A DNA stretch of 64,000 bases from JANRLJ01 sp033762735 (GCA_033762735.1 JANRLJ010000084.1:1-64000); one strand, 5' to 3'; counted from the stretch's first letter, positions 1-7,760 are shown. Numbers and translations are program-made. Notes: generated from the letters alone by a model not told the origin.

Positions 1-117
1 AATGAGGCGATGGATTATGTTCTCGACGGCATCCGTCCCTGGACAAAAACCGAAGGCGCATTGAACTGGCTGAGAGATATGGTGGAACGACAGGACAAAT
101 CCGATCCGTCTTCTTGA
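1..117 (+). CDS. C-terminal 38 residues of an unidentified protein
   Basis: An open frame runs from the first base of the window to a TGA. The tail reads like a real protein end (aromatic and charged residues, RPWTKTEGALNWLRDMVER near the stop) but is too short to identify. It is the only plus-strand coding signal at this edge and points towards the minus-strand genes that follow. The start lies outside the window. It could belong to the mobile element or to the host flank. Confidence 0.4.
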   Translation, partial: NEAMDYVLDGIRPWTKTEGALNWLRDMVERQDKSDPSS

Positions 118-126
118 CAACCAACA

Positions 127-285
127 TCATATTCCACATAAAAGCAGGATCATCGCATCCACCACGCGACCATCGTCCCGATCCGCGTTCAGGTTGCTGG
201 AGAGCAGTTCCGCTACTGTGTTGTATGCCTGCCCGTCGAAATGCTGGTGATACCGCTGCATAGGGAGATTCGTGTTGTCGTTCAT
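127..285 (-). CDS. Small hypothetical protein, 52 residues
   Basis: The ATG at 285 has a purine-rich AAGGA about eight bases upstream, and the frame gives a 52-residue protein ending in a hydrophobic stretch (VVDAMILLLCGI). The same frame extends upstream to 462 but that part overlaps a better gene, so the short start is preferred. It lies 16 bases downstream of the stop of the 128-residue gene on the same strand and may be the last gene of that short operon. No family is recognised. Confidence 0.4.
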   Translation of the reverse strand: MNDNTNLPMQRYHQHFDGQAYNTVAELLSSNLNADRDDGRVVDAMILLLCGI

Positions 286-301
286 CTGAAAATCCTTTCC
301 T

Positions 302-688
302 TTAGAGAAGCTGGGTAAGACGAGTGAGGGTGGCAAGCGTGACCGGATCGGTAGGGTACATGTCGATCCGGCGGATAAACCGAGTGAAACTGGCATTCGC
401 CCTGAGGTAGAGCGCGAACAATCCATCGGAATAAGGTGCGCCCCACTGCCTTCCAAGCGCATAGGGAATGTGAGCGGCGCAGGCTGAGTCCAGCCTGGTC
501 CAGCCTGTCGGACAGATCAATGTAGCACTGCGTTCGTCGGCTTCGAGTGTCCAGTCGGCGTAGAGCAGCCGCCCTGCATCGAGCGCGAGATAAGCGCGCT
601 GCACCGACAGCCCGCCATAGTCCTTGAACGGCAGGCGCACAATCTTGAGCAGAATCACGGGCTGCCAGTCGAGATGTACAGTGCTCAT
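302..688 (-). CDS. Hypothetical protein, 128 residues
   Basis: The start codon overlaps the stop of the preceding PAPS-reductase-like gene in an ATGA arrangement, which argues for translational coupling and for this being a real gene. The protein is rich in aromatic and basic residues, begins with MSTVHLDWQPVILLKIVRL and shows no membrane segment or recognisable motif. Its coupling suggests a partner or accessory of the upstream enzyme, which is inference from position only. The competing frame at 282-761 is discarded because it lacks a good start and overlaps both neighbours. Confidence 0.6.
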   Translation of the reverse strand: MSTVHLDWQPVILLKIVRLPFKDYGGLSVQRAYLALDAGRLLYADWTLEADERSATLICPTGWTRLDSACAAHIPYALGRQWGAPYSDGLFALYLRANASFTRFIRRIDMYPTDPVTLATLTRLTQLL

Positions 689-1548
689 CCTTGTTCCTTC
701 CGTCGGTGCTGGTGAACAGCGGCACGAGTTTCCGGTGGGAGCAGATCGGGCTGAAGATCACTGAGCCAGAAGCCCTTGCGGAAGCTGTAACCCGTCACCG
801 CCTCAATTCGACACAGTTCACGGTACGTCCCGGGGTTGTGGATCGCGCCATTGAGCAGGTCATTGACGCTGCCCAGCACACAGCAGGCGCACGACAGCCG
901 CTCATTTCCCAACCGATACGCTGGATGACAAACGCCCCCATGCACCTCGATGCAGTGCCATACGTCCGACACTTTCCAGTCGTGGATGGGCAGCCAGTTC
1001 AGTGTCAGACGATGGCATGTAGGGGCAGTGCAGTCCTCACGGATACTGACCACTGCCTTCTTCGAGCGCGCCGGGCTTTCCTGCGCCCGCAAGCCCATCG
1101 CGCAGACGACATTGCCTGTCGGGAATGTCGCACGAATCCAGCGCGAGATCGGACCCCGTTTGAGGTCAGATGAGCAGTAGCGAGCGGCGGCGCTAGGCCA
1201 GCACGGACGCGAGGGATCAGCGTGATAACGCGCCCAGATACGGTCAATCAGATCACCGTGTGTCCAGCGGACGATGTGCAGAGGCACACTTGTCCGCCGC
1301 GCTAGGTCGTGAACATACGCCGTTGTGTTGTGCCAGTCCGCGCGTCCTAAGTCTGCGTAAACCAGATAAGCAGCGCCCGACCAGCCTTCGGCGGCACGCT
1401 GCCGGAGCAGATGGAGAGTCATTGCGTCACTGTCCTTCCCGCCGGATACACTCAGGACGAGTGCCGCCCCTTCCCGCAGCATCTGGACTGGATCAGGCAA
1501 TTGAGGCTGTGCATCTACAAAGTCGAATAGGGGAAGTTGAGCAGTCAT
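685..1548 (-). CDS. Phosphoadenosine-phosphosulfate-reductase-like PP-loop protein
   Basis: The PP-loop motif SGGKDS sits at residues 35-40, the ATP-pyrophosphatase signature of the PAPS reductase/DndC-like superfamily, which activates a substrate by adenylation. Downstream are CWPSAAARYCSSDLKRGP (about residues 130-148) and SCACC (about 235), two Cys pairs that could bind an iron-sulfur cluster, as in CysH- and DndC-type members. Length 287 residues is typical of the phage and plasmid versions. The ATG at 1548 follows GGAGG; the longer frame to 1725 crosses a hairpin and is rejected. No dnd or ssp partners are present, so sulfur modification of DNA is possible but unsupported. It is coupled to the 128-residue gene. 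Confidence 0.8.
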   Translation of the reverse strand: MTAQLPLFDFVDAQPQLPDPVQMLREGAALVLSVSGGKDSDAMTLHLLRQRAAEGWSGAAYLVYADLGRADWHNTTAYVHDLARRTSVPLHIVRWTHGDLIDRIWARYHADPSRPCWPSAAARYCSSDLKRGPISRWIRATFPTGNVVCAMGLRAQESPARSKKAVVSIREDCTAPTCHRLTLNWLPIHDWKVSDVWHCIEVHGGVCHPAYRLGNERLSCACCVLGSVNDLLNGAIHNPGTYRELCRIEAVTGYSFRKGFWLSDLQPDLLPPETRAAVHQHRRKEQG

Positions 1549-1567
1549 AAACCTCCAGAAAAGGAAA

Positions 1568-1587
1568 AGCCCCTCGTGTGAGGGGCT
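1568..1587 (-). terminator. Hairpin plus T-rich tract in the leader of the PP-loop gene
   Basis: AGCCCCTC and GAGGGGCT form a perfect 8-bp stem around a GTGT loop. Read on the minus strand it is followed by TTTTCCTTTT and then by the GGAGG and ATG of the PP-loop gene 20 bases on. It could terminate transcripts coming from the PRTRC operon or act as a leader attenuator; the sequence does not decide. Confidence 0.55.
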
Positions 1588-1917
1588 GCTTGTGATCGGA
1601 TATGAACACACATTAGCCTTCGTCCTGTGACCGAAACCAGCAGCCGCTGAAACGGGCGAGTTCCCCATCATCGAGAAAACGCAATCAAACGGTGTAGATG
1701 CCGACGCTGTAACGATAGTCGGCACTGTCGCACAGCGGGTCAGGCTGTTGAAAAAGTCGTCTAAAGGTTCTCACGTCAGTTGGGCGTTCTCTTCTCACCC
1801 GAAGAGCTCATGCAACTCTTATGTTTAGAGGATAAACTAAAAGTTAGCGTCACTCGCCAACAGACCTCAAGCTGTTCATACCTGCCACTCAATAAGAGTT
1901 CCGAAAGGGGAAGCAAG
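1588..1917. other. Gene-free stretch with a possible IS-end remnant
   Basis: No convincing coding frame is seen between the hairpin and the DUF5661 gene. A stretch near 1742 (AGGCTGTTGAAAAAGTC) resembles the terminal inverted repeats of several insertion sequences, but no second end was found nearby, so this is only suggestive. The promoter of the DUF5661 gene probably lies in the A/T-richer part after 1815. Confidence 0.3.
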
Positions 1918-2190
1918 ATGTCAGCAAAACCTCATTTTACTACCGAGCAAGCGCGTGAAATTGGCGATACGCTTGGTATTGACTGGAATCGATTTGATGT
2001 CGAGCAGTTCCGCATGGGGCTGGACGTTGAGTTGGAACATGGGCTACACGACCCGTCAACCGATGTTACGGGTAACGATCCCATTTTGACGGGCAAGATC
2101 GCTCTCGCCCACCTTAAAGAATTTGCCTACTACTACACACGCCTTGAGAAGATGGAACGGGAAGCCGAAGAGGCTGAAAACCAAAGCTAG
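1918..2190 (+). CDS. DUF5661-family small protein
   Basis: The 90-residue product contains the pattern FTTEQAREIGDTLGIDW, then FDVEQFRMGLDVELEHG and LTGKIALAHLKEFAYYYTRL, which I recognise as the DUF5661 family of short soluble proteins with no known function. The ATG at 1918 is preceded by GGGGAAG; the upstream extension to 1780 has no sign of coding and is excluded. It is the only plus-strand gene in this part of the element and lies between the PP-loop gene and the PRTRC ThiF gene. The C-terminus is acidic and probably helical. Confidence 0.8.
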   Translation: MSAKPHFTTEQAREIGDTLGIDWNRFDVEQFRMGLDVELEHGLHDPSTDVTGNDPILTGKIALAHLKEFAYYYTRLEKMEREAEEAENQS

Positions 2191-2396
2191 TCTGCCATGG
2201 GTACGCTCATTTGTATTAGACAAGATTTCATCTGACACTGGCGACTTAACCGACAACTTTTTCAACGGACTCGGGTAATGGCTGACGATGCACTTGCGGT
2301 GGGGGTTCACGGTACTCAGACCGACGATGTGTCCGATCTCGCCCGGCTTTGGCAGTTTTGACCGATGCGTGTTCTGGCGGCGACCGTTGAGCATCG

Positions 2397-3182
2397 TTAA
2401 TTCTCCCTTCTCAAGTAGGCGGAAAGCTCGTCTCTTGTAATTGGAATGCTTCTGACCCCGATTCTGTCGCTGCTGAGATAGCTGAGGAAGGACAAGATTG
2501 GCTGGCGGTGCAGGAGCTTGTAAAGATATTGAGCGGCGACGACAGCAACCCAGTCATTGATGAGCAGGTGCTGGCTGCCTTCCTCGACAAGTTCGGCACA
2601 GGACAAAGGTTGAGTCGGCTGTGGTGGTTCGGGTTCCGGTTCGAGTAGCTGTGGAAACACCAGCGCGGCGTTAGGCAAATACGGATACTTCCCGTCTTTG
2701 CCATTCAGGTGACGCAGCATCAGTTCCCGATCATCGGTATTGCCGACGCAGACCTGTCCCGCCGCGTGATGGTTTCCACAGTCAATCCAAACTGCATTTC
2801 TTACTCGGCTCAATTCCTGTCGGGCGAGGTGATTGTCCACTGCACCGATGACAATCCCACCGCTGTGCCGCTCGAAGTACTTTTCGGCGTTCAGGGGTTC
2901 AGCGATGCCCACCGTGTTCAAACCCAACGCGCAGTTGAAACGGCGCATCAGCACATGGGCTTTCGACTGTCCGACATCCGCAGCGGTGTAGAGCTGCCGT
3001 CCGACATTCTTCATCTCGACCGTATCCCCATCAATCAGGACAAGCTGCGGAGTGTGCATCCGTCGCACCTTCATGTCGTACAGGATGCGGGCGGCGCTGC
3101 GGGCAATCTGCGCCCCTGTCCCGCCACACCCAACAATCGTCACGGTCTTAATGTGCAGATTCGGGTCAAATACGTTGGTCAT
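2397..3182 (-). CDS. PRTRC system ThiF-family protein
   Basis: An E1-like/ThiF Rossmann fold is shown by VTIVGCGGTGAQIARSAARI (residues 14-33) and LIDGDTVEMKNVGRQ (about 49-63), the nucleotide-binding loop and the arginine-containing motif that adenylate a ubiquitin-like C-terminus in this superfamily. Length (261) and position as the last gene after PRTRC B match the PRTRC ThiF family. The ATG overlaps the PRTRC B stop (ATGA). The classical zinc-binding Cys pairs of canonical E1 enzymes are not evident. The biochemical role of PRTRC ThiF proteins is unknown; a substrate for adenylation is not visible here unless it is PRTRC C, which ends in a Lys-Gly. Confidence 0.88.
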   Translation of the reverse strand: MTNVFDPNLHIKTVTIVGCGGTGAQIARSAARILYDMKVRRMHTPQLVLIDGDTVEMKNVGRQLYTAADVGQSKAHVLMRRFNCALGLNTVGIAEPLNAEKYFERHSGGIVIGAVDNHLARQELSRVRNAVWIDCGNHHAAGQVCVGNTDDRELMLRHLNGKDGKYPYLPNAALVFPQLLEPEPEPPQPTQPLSCAELVEEGSQHLLINDWVAVVAAQYLYKLLHRQPILSFLSYLSSDRIGVRSIPITRDELSAYLRREN

Positions 3183-3883
3183 CGCTCGTCTCCTAAAACC
3201 TGTGCGAGTGTCTTTTTGACTGGAATGAGGTCACGTTTCGGATAGACCCGCGCCTTTCGCCCTTCCAGTTCGATGAGCTGCTTGCGGATGTCCGACGGAT
3301 GGGCTTTTGACTTGCCTGAACAGGCGTGATCGCCAAACGGCGATCCCAGGAGCATCGTCCAGTCGTCGTTGAGGCTGGTTCCCGCCAACGCCTCGTCCGA
3401 CACACGCTTCACGCTGCCCCAGCAGATCGCGCCGCTGGTAAATACGTTCGGCAGCGGGGCATGAAACAGCGGCTCATCCATACCGGATGGTCGCTTCTTC
3501 ACCGCGTACAGCCCGTACTGCGGTGCATTGTCCGTTGTCACGCGAATCAGGATAAGCGGGGGCAGTGGCACGCGCAGTGCTGTTTCCGCCCCTTCGAGAA
3601 AAATGCCCGTCTTGCCGGGCGAACGGTACTCCACCACCGTTCGCTTCACGCCTTCATGCCTCACAAGCAGCGTGTTTTCGCTCATCAGCCCGGTGTCGAA
3701 GCGCACTTTCGCCGACAGTGCCGCTGCGACGTGAGCAGCATCTACGGGGTATTCGGACACTGCCGCGCCTTCCTGTTTACGCAGCATCACCCCGAACGTG
3801 TAGAAACTCAGGATCAGCGAGGGCTGTTCCGCCATCGCTGTCGCCAACAGGTCGCCACTCCAGTGCGATACGGAGGTCATCAC
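3179..3883 (-). CDS. PRTRC system protein B
   Basis: The 234-residue protein has the features of the PRTRC B family: a beta-rich N-terminal part (SLILSFYTFGVML), a YAVKKRPSGMDEPLFHAPLPNVF-like segment in the middle, and a short basic C-terminus. Identification rests on similarity I recognise and on its place directly before ThiF. Start is GTG at 3883 or ATG at 3880; both overlap the end of the preceding gene by over 100 bases, which is unusual. An internal start would remove the first conserved strand, so the long form is kept. Function in the cassette is unknown. Confidence 0.8.
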   Translation of the reverse strand: MMTSVSHWSGDLLATAMAEQPSLILSFYTFGVMLRKQEGAAVSEYPVDAAHVAAALSAKVRFDTGLMSENTLLVRHEGVKRTVVEYRSPGKTGIFLEGAETALRVPLPPLILIRVTTDNAPQYGLYAVKKRPSGMDEPLFHAPLPNVFTSGAICWGSVKRVSDEALAGTSLNDDWTMLLGSPFGDHACSGKSKAHPSDIRKQLIELEGRKARVYPKRDLIPVKKTLAQVLGDER

Positions 3884-4667
3884 GTTGTTTACCTTTCATC
3901 GTTTTCAGCTTCCGAAAAATGCGGCGCAGGTTGCCCTCAAGCTGTGCCATCGCCGCAGGTGTCGTCTCAAGCCACTGCAATCCCGCGTTCACATCTGCCA
4001 TGATGCCGTTTGCCTCCTCAATCAAGTCAACAGCAAACGCCACGTCATTCGGCTCCCACGAGAGCGGCGGGATGTCCATTAAGCTCTCGTAATCCAGATC
4101 GATCACCGAGTTCCCCGAACAAGAGAACAGCCATGCCAGCGCCCAGCCGACCTGCCGCCAATGTTCATCCCCCTGATTCATCAGGCTGTCCGCCGCAGCC
4201 CTTCCGGCAGTGTACGCTGCGTCCGGAACTTCAACGCTGTACATCCCTGCTTCGGGATGAACGCCGAAGAACGCGAGGATAGGAAGGACATCCGGGTGCT
4301 GTTCGTAGAAGTCGGGGTCTTCCAGTAAAGCGCCTGCCGCGTCGAGGGGAATGCCGTAGGACATGAATTCGAGGTTATCGAGCGGAATACCGCGTCCCGT
4401 AATCTCACCACAGATAAAACGATCAAGTGCGGCTGCTGACTCGCCTGCACGAATGCGTTCGACCGCGCCTGCGTAGATGTCGGGGAACGCCTGTCGCGTG
4501 ACGGCCAGTGCGATGCCCAGGCCGTCATCCTCCGTCTCCATGTCGTCTGCATCCATTGCCCACAGCGGATCGCACCATGCGACAGCGTTGGCAAGCAGAA
4601 GAAATGGATCATCGCGTACTGCATCTGCCAGGAGCGTGTAAGTATCCAGCACTGTGTTCATCGTCAT
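3777..4667 (-). CDS. Candidate PRTRC system protein F
   Basis: The start at 4667 overlaps the stop of the 87-residue gene (ATGA). The 296-residue product is acidic, with WALAWLFSCSGNSVIDLDYE and PPLSWEPNDVAFAVDLIEEA followed by a helix with ANGIMADVNAGLQWL. Those segments and the gene order C-(insert)-this-B-ThiF fit PRTRC F, but the family assignment is from memory and position. The last 35 codons are read from DNA that also encodes the N-terminus of PRTRC B; either that is a true overlap or the stop has been displaced by a frameshift. The frame upstream of 4667 is Arg/Pro-rich antisense noise and is excluded. Confidence 0.65.
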   Translation of the reverse strand: MTMNTVLDTYTLLADAVRDDPFLLLANAVAWCDPLWAMDADDMETEDDGLGIALAVTRQAFPDIYAGAVERIRAGESAAALDRFICGEITGRGIPLDNLEFMSYGIPLDAAGALLEDPDFYEQHPDVLPILAFFGVHPEAGMYSVEVPDAAYTAGRAAADSLMNQGDEHWRQVGWALAWLFSCSGNSVIDLDYESLMDIPPLSWEPNDVAFAVDLIEEANGIMADVNAGLQWLETTPAAMAQLEGNLRRIFRKLKTMKGKQRDDLRIALEWRPVGDSDGGTALADPEFLHVRGDAA

Positions 4668-4927
4668 AAGCCGTACTCTAAAACAGGCTGACCGAAGAGC
4701 GGGATCGGGGCGAGATTGGCCAGTGCCTCCCCCATACGGCGGGCGCGTTCGGCGTAAGCGGTGATTTCGGTGATAGCTTCCACCATCGTCGTACGCGGAA
4801 TGTCTGTCGGAAAGAACCCATCTGCCGGACGGCGCTCCCGGAGGAGCGCCATCCCTTTCAGTTCGAGTGGGGGCATCGCCAGCAGGCAGTCGCGCAGGTC
4901 TTCGGTTGTCCATGTGATTTGGTGCAT
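4664..4927 (-). CDS. Hypothetical protein, 87 residues, coupled to candidate PRTRC F
   Basis: ATG at 4927 with GGAGG eight bases upstream; stop overlaps the next start (ATGA). The sequence begins MHQITWTTEDLRDCLLAMPP and continues with a helical segment EAITEITAYAERARRMGEALANL. No family is recognised. Its place between C and F is where the interrupted cassette resumes, and its Shine-Dalgarno lies only a few bases from the first repeat of the inserted unit, so the insert may have landed in or near its 5' region. PRTRC A, expected in the cassette, is much longer, so this is not obviously A. Confidence 0.65.
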   Translation of the reverse strand: MHQITWTTEDLRDCLLAMPPLELKGMALLRERRPADGFFPTDIPRTTMVEAITEITAYAERARRMGEALANLAPIPLFGQPVLEYGL

Positions 4928-5171
4928 AAGATGTCCTCCATTTGAAGCATATCCTGTCCGAATCGAGCGGTATTGGAGTGGTTTTGTAGTCTTTGAGTCA
5001 TGGATCTTGAAGCATACCCTGTCCAAAGTCGTGAATTCTGAAGTATAAAGCTTGACATTGGAACCTAACGAGAGCGCAAGGTATGTCCCACCATTTTTGA
5101 AGTCGGTTTGTCTTACAGGGGTGGTAGGGCAATGAACACCATGGGCGATAGCAAAAGAAGGAATTTTAACA

Positions 5172-6194
5172 GTGGATATTGAAAAAATAATTGCGGAGCA
5201 GGAGCAAGCGTTTTCGGGGGTAGTGATGGTGCGGCGGGGCGGCGAGATCATCCATGCAAAGGGGTATGGGCTGGCTCACCGTGCGGAGGAAATCCCCAAC
5301 AGGATTGATACTCGATTTGGGACAGCATCGGGCACCAAGACGTTCACAGCTACGGCGGTTTGCCAACTGGCGGAAGCGGGCAAGATCGACCTGGATACGC
5401 CAATCAGCGAGTATCTCCGCGAAGGATTGCCCAAGTATGACCCTGGCGTGACGGTTCATCAACTTCTATCACACACATCAGGCATCGCCGATTACCTGGA
5501 TGATGACCTAAGCGACGAGGATTATGCTGCGTTGTTCGCGCGGTATCCGGTGTATACGCTGTGCGGGCCGGCTGACTATCTAACGATGTTCCCCAACGGA
5601 ATGGCGTTCAAACCGGGCGAACGTTTTGTGTATAACAACGGCGCATACATTCTGCTGGCTTTGCTGGTGGAAACGCAAAGCGGGATGCCGTATGCAAAGT
5701 ACGTAGAAGAAAATGTCTTCGCCAGGGCGGGCATGAACGACTCCGGCTTTTTCGAGTCCGACCAGCTACCCGCACGGACGGCGTTGGGCTATCTGGCAGG
5801 CCAAGGCGACGGCATCTGGCGGACAAATGTGTTTCTCCTACCGATCCGGGGCGGTGGCGACGGCGGGGCGTATGTGACCGCGCCAGACATGAGCAAATTC
5901 TGGGATGCTCTACATAGCGACCAACTGATGAGCAAGGCTATGCGTGAGCAGATGCTGAGCATTCAGGCTACCGACGCGGACGACCTAACGGGTAACTATG
6001 GCTACGGCGTGTGGATTGTGACGGACGCGGCAGGGCAAATCACAAGGTATGGCGCGATAGGCGAGGATCAGGGCGTTGCATTCTCGTCCGTCGTGCTGCC
6101 GCAGCACGACAGCCTGATAACGGTCATCAGCAACACCAAAGAAGGGCCAACCTGGGCGCTTTCTCGTGACCTCCGCACAGCAATCACGGGATGA
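5172..6194 (+). CDS. Serine hydrolase of the class C beta-lactamase-like family
   Basis: The SxxK motif is SGTK at residues 53-56, with the nucleophile Ser53, and YNN at 154-156 supplies the second catalytic element, as in the beta-lactamase/D-alanyl-D-alanine carboxypeptidase-like hydrolases. LLSHTSGIADYL near residue 100 is another family hallmark. Length is 340 residues with no signal peptide, so a cytoplasmic esterase or peptidase is likelier than a cell-wall enzyme or an antibiotic-resistance protein. Start is GTG with AAGGA nine bases upstream. It is opposite in strand to the PRTRC genes and lies wholly inside the repeat-bounded unit, so it is probably cargo. Confidence 0.85.
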   Translation: MDIEKIIAEQEQAFSGVVMVRRGGEIIHAKGYGLAHRAEEIPNRIDTRFGTASGTKTFTATAVCQLAEAGKIDLDTPISEYLREGLPKYDPGVTVHQLLSHTSGIADYLDDDLSDEDYAALFARYPVYTLCGPADYLTMFPNGMAFKPGERFVYNNGAYILLALLVETQSGMPYAKYVEENVFARAGMNDSGFFESDQLPARTALGYLAGQGDGIWRTNVFLLPIRGGGDGGAYVTAPDMSKFWDALHSDQLMSKAMREQMLSIQATDADDLTGNYGYGVWIVTDAAGQITRYGAIGEDQGVAFSSVVLPQHDSLITVISNTKEGPTWALSRDLRTAITG

Positions 6195-6275
6195 TGGGTT
6201 GGGACGTAGCGCACCACATCCCCAACCCGCGTTACGACTTTTACCTGAGTGGCCTGCGCTGCAATAAACGCCGGG

Positions 6276-6448
6276 GTCGTGAATTTTGAAGCATCAAGCT
6301 TCCCAACTGCGTTAGGTACACGACACAAACAAACGCTGAGCAGAGGATGTTACCCTTTGCTCGGCGCACCTTGATTGCGGATAAAACCATCTCATTGCCA
6401 ACGTGATTTGAAAGCATAACGTGTCCAAACGGACAGTTTATGCTTCAA
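6276..6448. repeat. Right-hand repeat cluster of the inserted unit
   Basis: Holds the second copy of the GTCGTGAATT motif, a direct copy of the end repeat (TTGAAAGCATAACGTGTCC at 6408-6426) and, four bases further on, the inverted end copy. The last two form a hairpin with arms TTGAAAGCATAA and TTATGCTTCAA around GTCC-AAAC-GGAC. Head-to-head abutting ends of this kind can arise when two copies of an element meet. Confidence 0.6.
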
Positions 6449-6479
6449 GTCACAGTCCAGAGAGCAAGCGACATAGGAT

Positions 6480-6698
6480 TTATCCCTTGCGCCCTGCCGC
6501 TGGCAGCCACTCTAAGACCAGCGTGCCATCTTCCAGCGTTGTCTCGCGCAGCGTCGCGTGTGTGACTTCAGGGAAGTTGACTTTCAGGCGTTCGCGCACC
6601 GCTTCTGCGCTCAAACCGCTGGTTGAAGCGTCTTCAACGATACGGGTTGCGCCGATCTTGAAGATACGGGGCAATTGGGTGGGATTTTCAGTATTCAT
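6480..6698 (-). CDS. PRTRC system protein C
   Basis: The 72-residue product matches the compact PRTRC C pattern: a beta strand with FKIG, the core LSAEAVRERLKVNFPEVTHA, a second strand VLEWLP and a C-terminus ending Gly-Arg-Lys-Gly. The fold is ubiquitin-like in length and ends in Gly, which makes it the natural candidate for adenylation by the cassette's ThiF protein; this is inference. ATG at 6698 follows AAGGA with a nine-base gap. It lies downstream of candidate E and upstream of the inserted unit. Confidence 0.85.
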   Translation of the reverse strand: MNTENPTQLPRIFKIGATRIVEDASTSGLSAEAVRERLKVNFPEVTHATLRETTLEDGTLVLEWLPAAGRKG

Positions 6699-6747
6699 GA
6701 GCGTTTTCCTTCTATACTGGTAAACACGTTATGCGAAAGGGAGGTGT

Positions 6748-7137
6748 ATGGGAACCGATATTTCGGGGTGGGTTGAAATCCCCAAGTTTGACCGCTGGCG
6801 TGGTGTGATAAAGATTGATGGACTGCTCTATCGCAACTACCTCCTGTTTGAACTTCTCTTTGGTGTGCGAAACCGCTCGTTTGCTGCTCCCATTGCCGAA
6901 AAACGCGGGATTCCCCACGATGCTTCTCCGGAAGTACTGCTGCACTTCAGCGATTCGGACCTCCATCAGGGTACGTCGTGGGTGGGATGGGATGAACTGA
7001 GCGTTATCCGGTGGGAAGACTACCCGGACATAACCCTTACCACAGACTGGCAGGTTCTCTTCAAGTTGATGCAGTTATTAGCTGAGCAAGAAGGCATTGG
7101 AGCATCTCGAACCCGGTTAGTTGTGGGCTTTTTTTGA
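6748..7137 (+). CDS. Hypothetical protein of the MGTDI-type family
   Basis: The 129-residue product starts MGTDISGWVEIPKFDRW, a beginning I recognise from a widespread family of uncharacterised bacterial and phage proteins that start MGTDIH and mostly contain beta strands and conserved aromatic residues. GGGAGG lies ahead of the ATG. The gene is on the plus strand between PRTRC C and candidate E, so it is a separate insertion into the cassette or a lineage-specific accessory. No catalytic motif is visible. Confidence 0.65.
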   Translation: MGTDISGWVEIPKFDRWRGVIKIDGLLYRNYLLFELLFGVRNRSFAAPIAEKRGIPHDASPEVLLHFSDSDLHQGTSWVGWDELSVIRWEDYPDITLTTDWQVLFKLMQLLAEQEGIGASRTRLVVGFF

Positions 7138-7157
7138 TGGAGGTGGACAAACGCAGT

Positions 7158-7760
7158 TTAGAGGAGCAGCTCTGGTGTCTCCCCAGATGCCTGGGTTTGC
7201 TTCTCAACGGTGACGAAATCCGCCAGTGCGAACAGGCTCAGATCCTTGTCGGTCAGGTACTTCATCTTCTGTGCCAGCGCGTACACATCGTCGATGCAAA
7301 TGGGCGACTTCCCATCCCACAGCTTGCCGTCAATCAGCCGTCCCGCGATCAGGACTGCCTGGCGGTATGCCGCCGCGTCCGTTTCACCACCGATGATCCT
7401 GAGGTGGCTGATTTTCACGTCGATGCTGCCCTTCTTGAGCGGAACCGGAACCGTGGGTTCTTCCGGCTCGGGTTTCGGCACAACTTTGGCTGCCGTTTTG
7501 GGAGTCGGTTTGGCGGCTGCCGGTTTCGTTTCGGGGATCACTGGCGGATTGTCTTCCACCATGCCAAGCGCCTCCGTCGCTTCACGAATCGCGTTCATCA
7601 CGTCGGGCAAGTAGCCGTTGTAATGAAACTGGCGTAGATGCGCGAGGTCACCGCGCTGGATGAGGAGAGTCGCTGTCTGCTCGTCTTCAGGGATGCCGCC
7701 GTCGTCCGGCGTGGGCAGCGTGAGTGTAATGATGGTTGGTGGTGCGGCTGTTTTGGTCAT
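7158..7760 (-). CDS. Candidate PRTRC system protein E
   Basis: The 200-residue product has an N-terminal beta-rich part (TIITLTLPTPDDGG), a short helix around YLPDVMNAIREATEAL, a Pro/Ala/Lys linker (residues about 85-115) and a C-terminal globular part. Position directly upstream of PRTRC C is that of PRTRC E. I do not recognise strong sequence similarity to E, so the name is positional. ATG at 7760 has AAGGA seven bases upstream. A longer start at 7826 lies too close to an AAGGAGGTG for normal spacing. Confidence 0.5.
   Translation of the reverse strand: MTKTAAPPTIITLTLPTPDDGGIPEDEQTATLLIQRGDLAHLRQFHYNGYLPDVMNAIREATEALGMVEDNPPVIPETKPAAAKPTPKTAAKVVPKPEPEEPTVPVPLKKGSIDVKISHLRIIGGETDAAAYRQAVLIAGRLIDGKLWDGKSPICIDDVYALAQKMKYLTDKDLSLFALADFVTVEKQTQASGETPELLL

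Larger units (their letters stand above)
4942..6448. mobile_element. 1.5-kb unit with inverted repeat ends carrying a serine hydrolase
   Basis: The left end TTGAAGCATATCCTGTCCG is matched in inverted orientation at the right end by CGGACAGTTTATGCTTCAA. Further copies lie inside: a direct copy at 5007-5024, another at 6408-6426, and a related 27-base motif beginning GTCGTGAATT at 5028 and again at 6276. No transposase is present. Multiple copies of a roughly 20-bp motif at both ends recall transposase binding-site arrays of IS21- or Tn7-like elements, but no clear target duplication was seen. The unit separates PRTRC C from the downstream genes. It may be a non-autonomous transposon or a deletion relic. 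Confidence 0.55.

Noticed and set aside
5172..6194. Antibiotic-resistance beta-lactamase
   Set aside because: The SxxK and YxN motifs fit the wider serine hydrolase family, but there is no signal peptide and the third KTG motif is not evident, so resistance is not supported.
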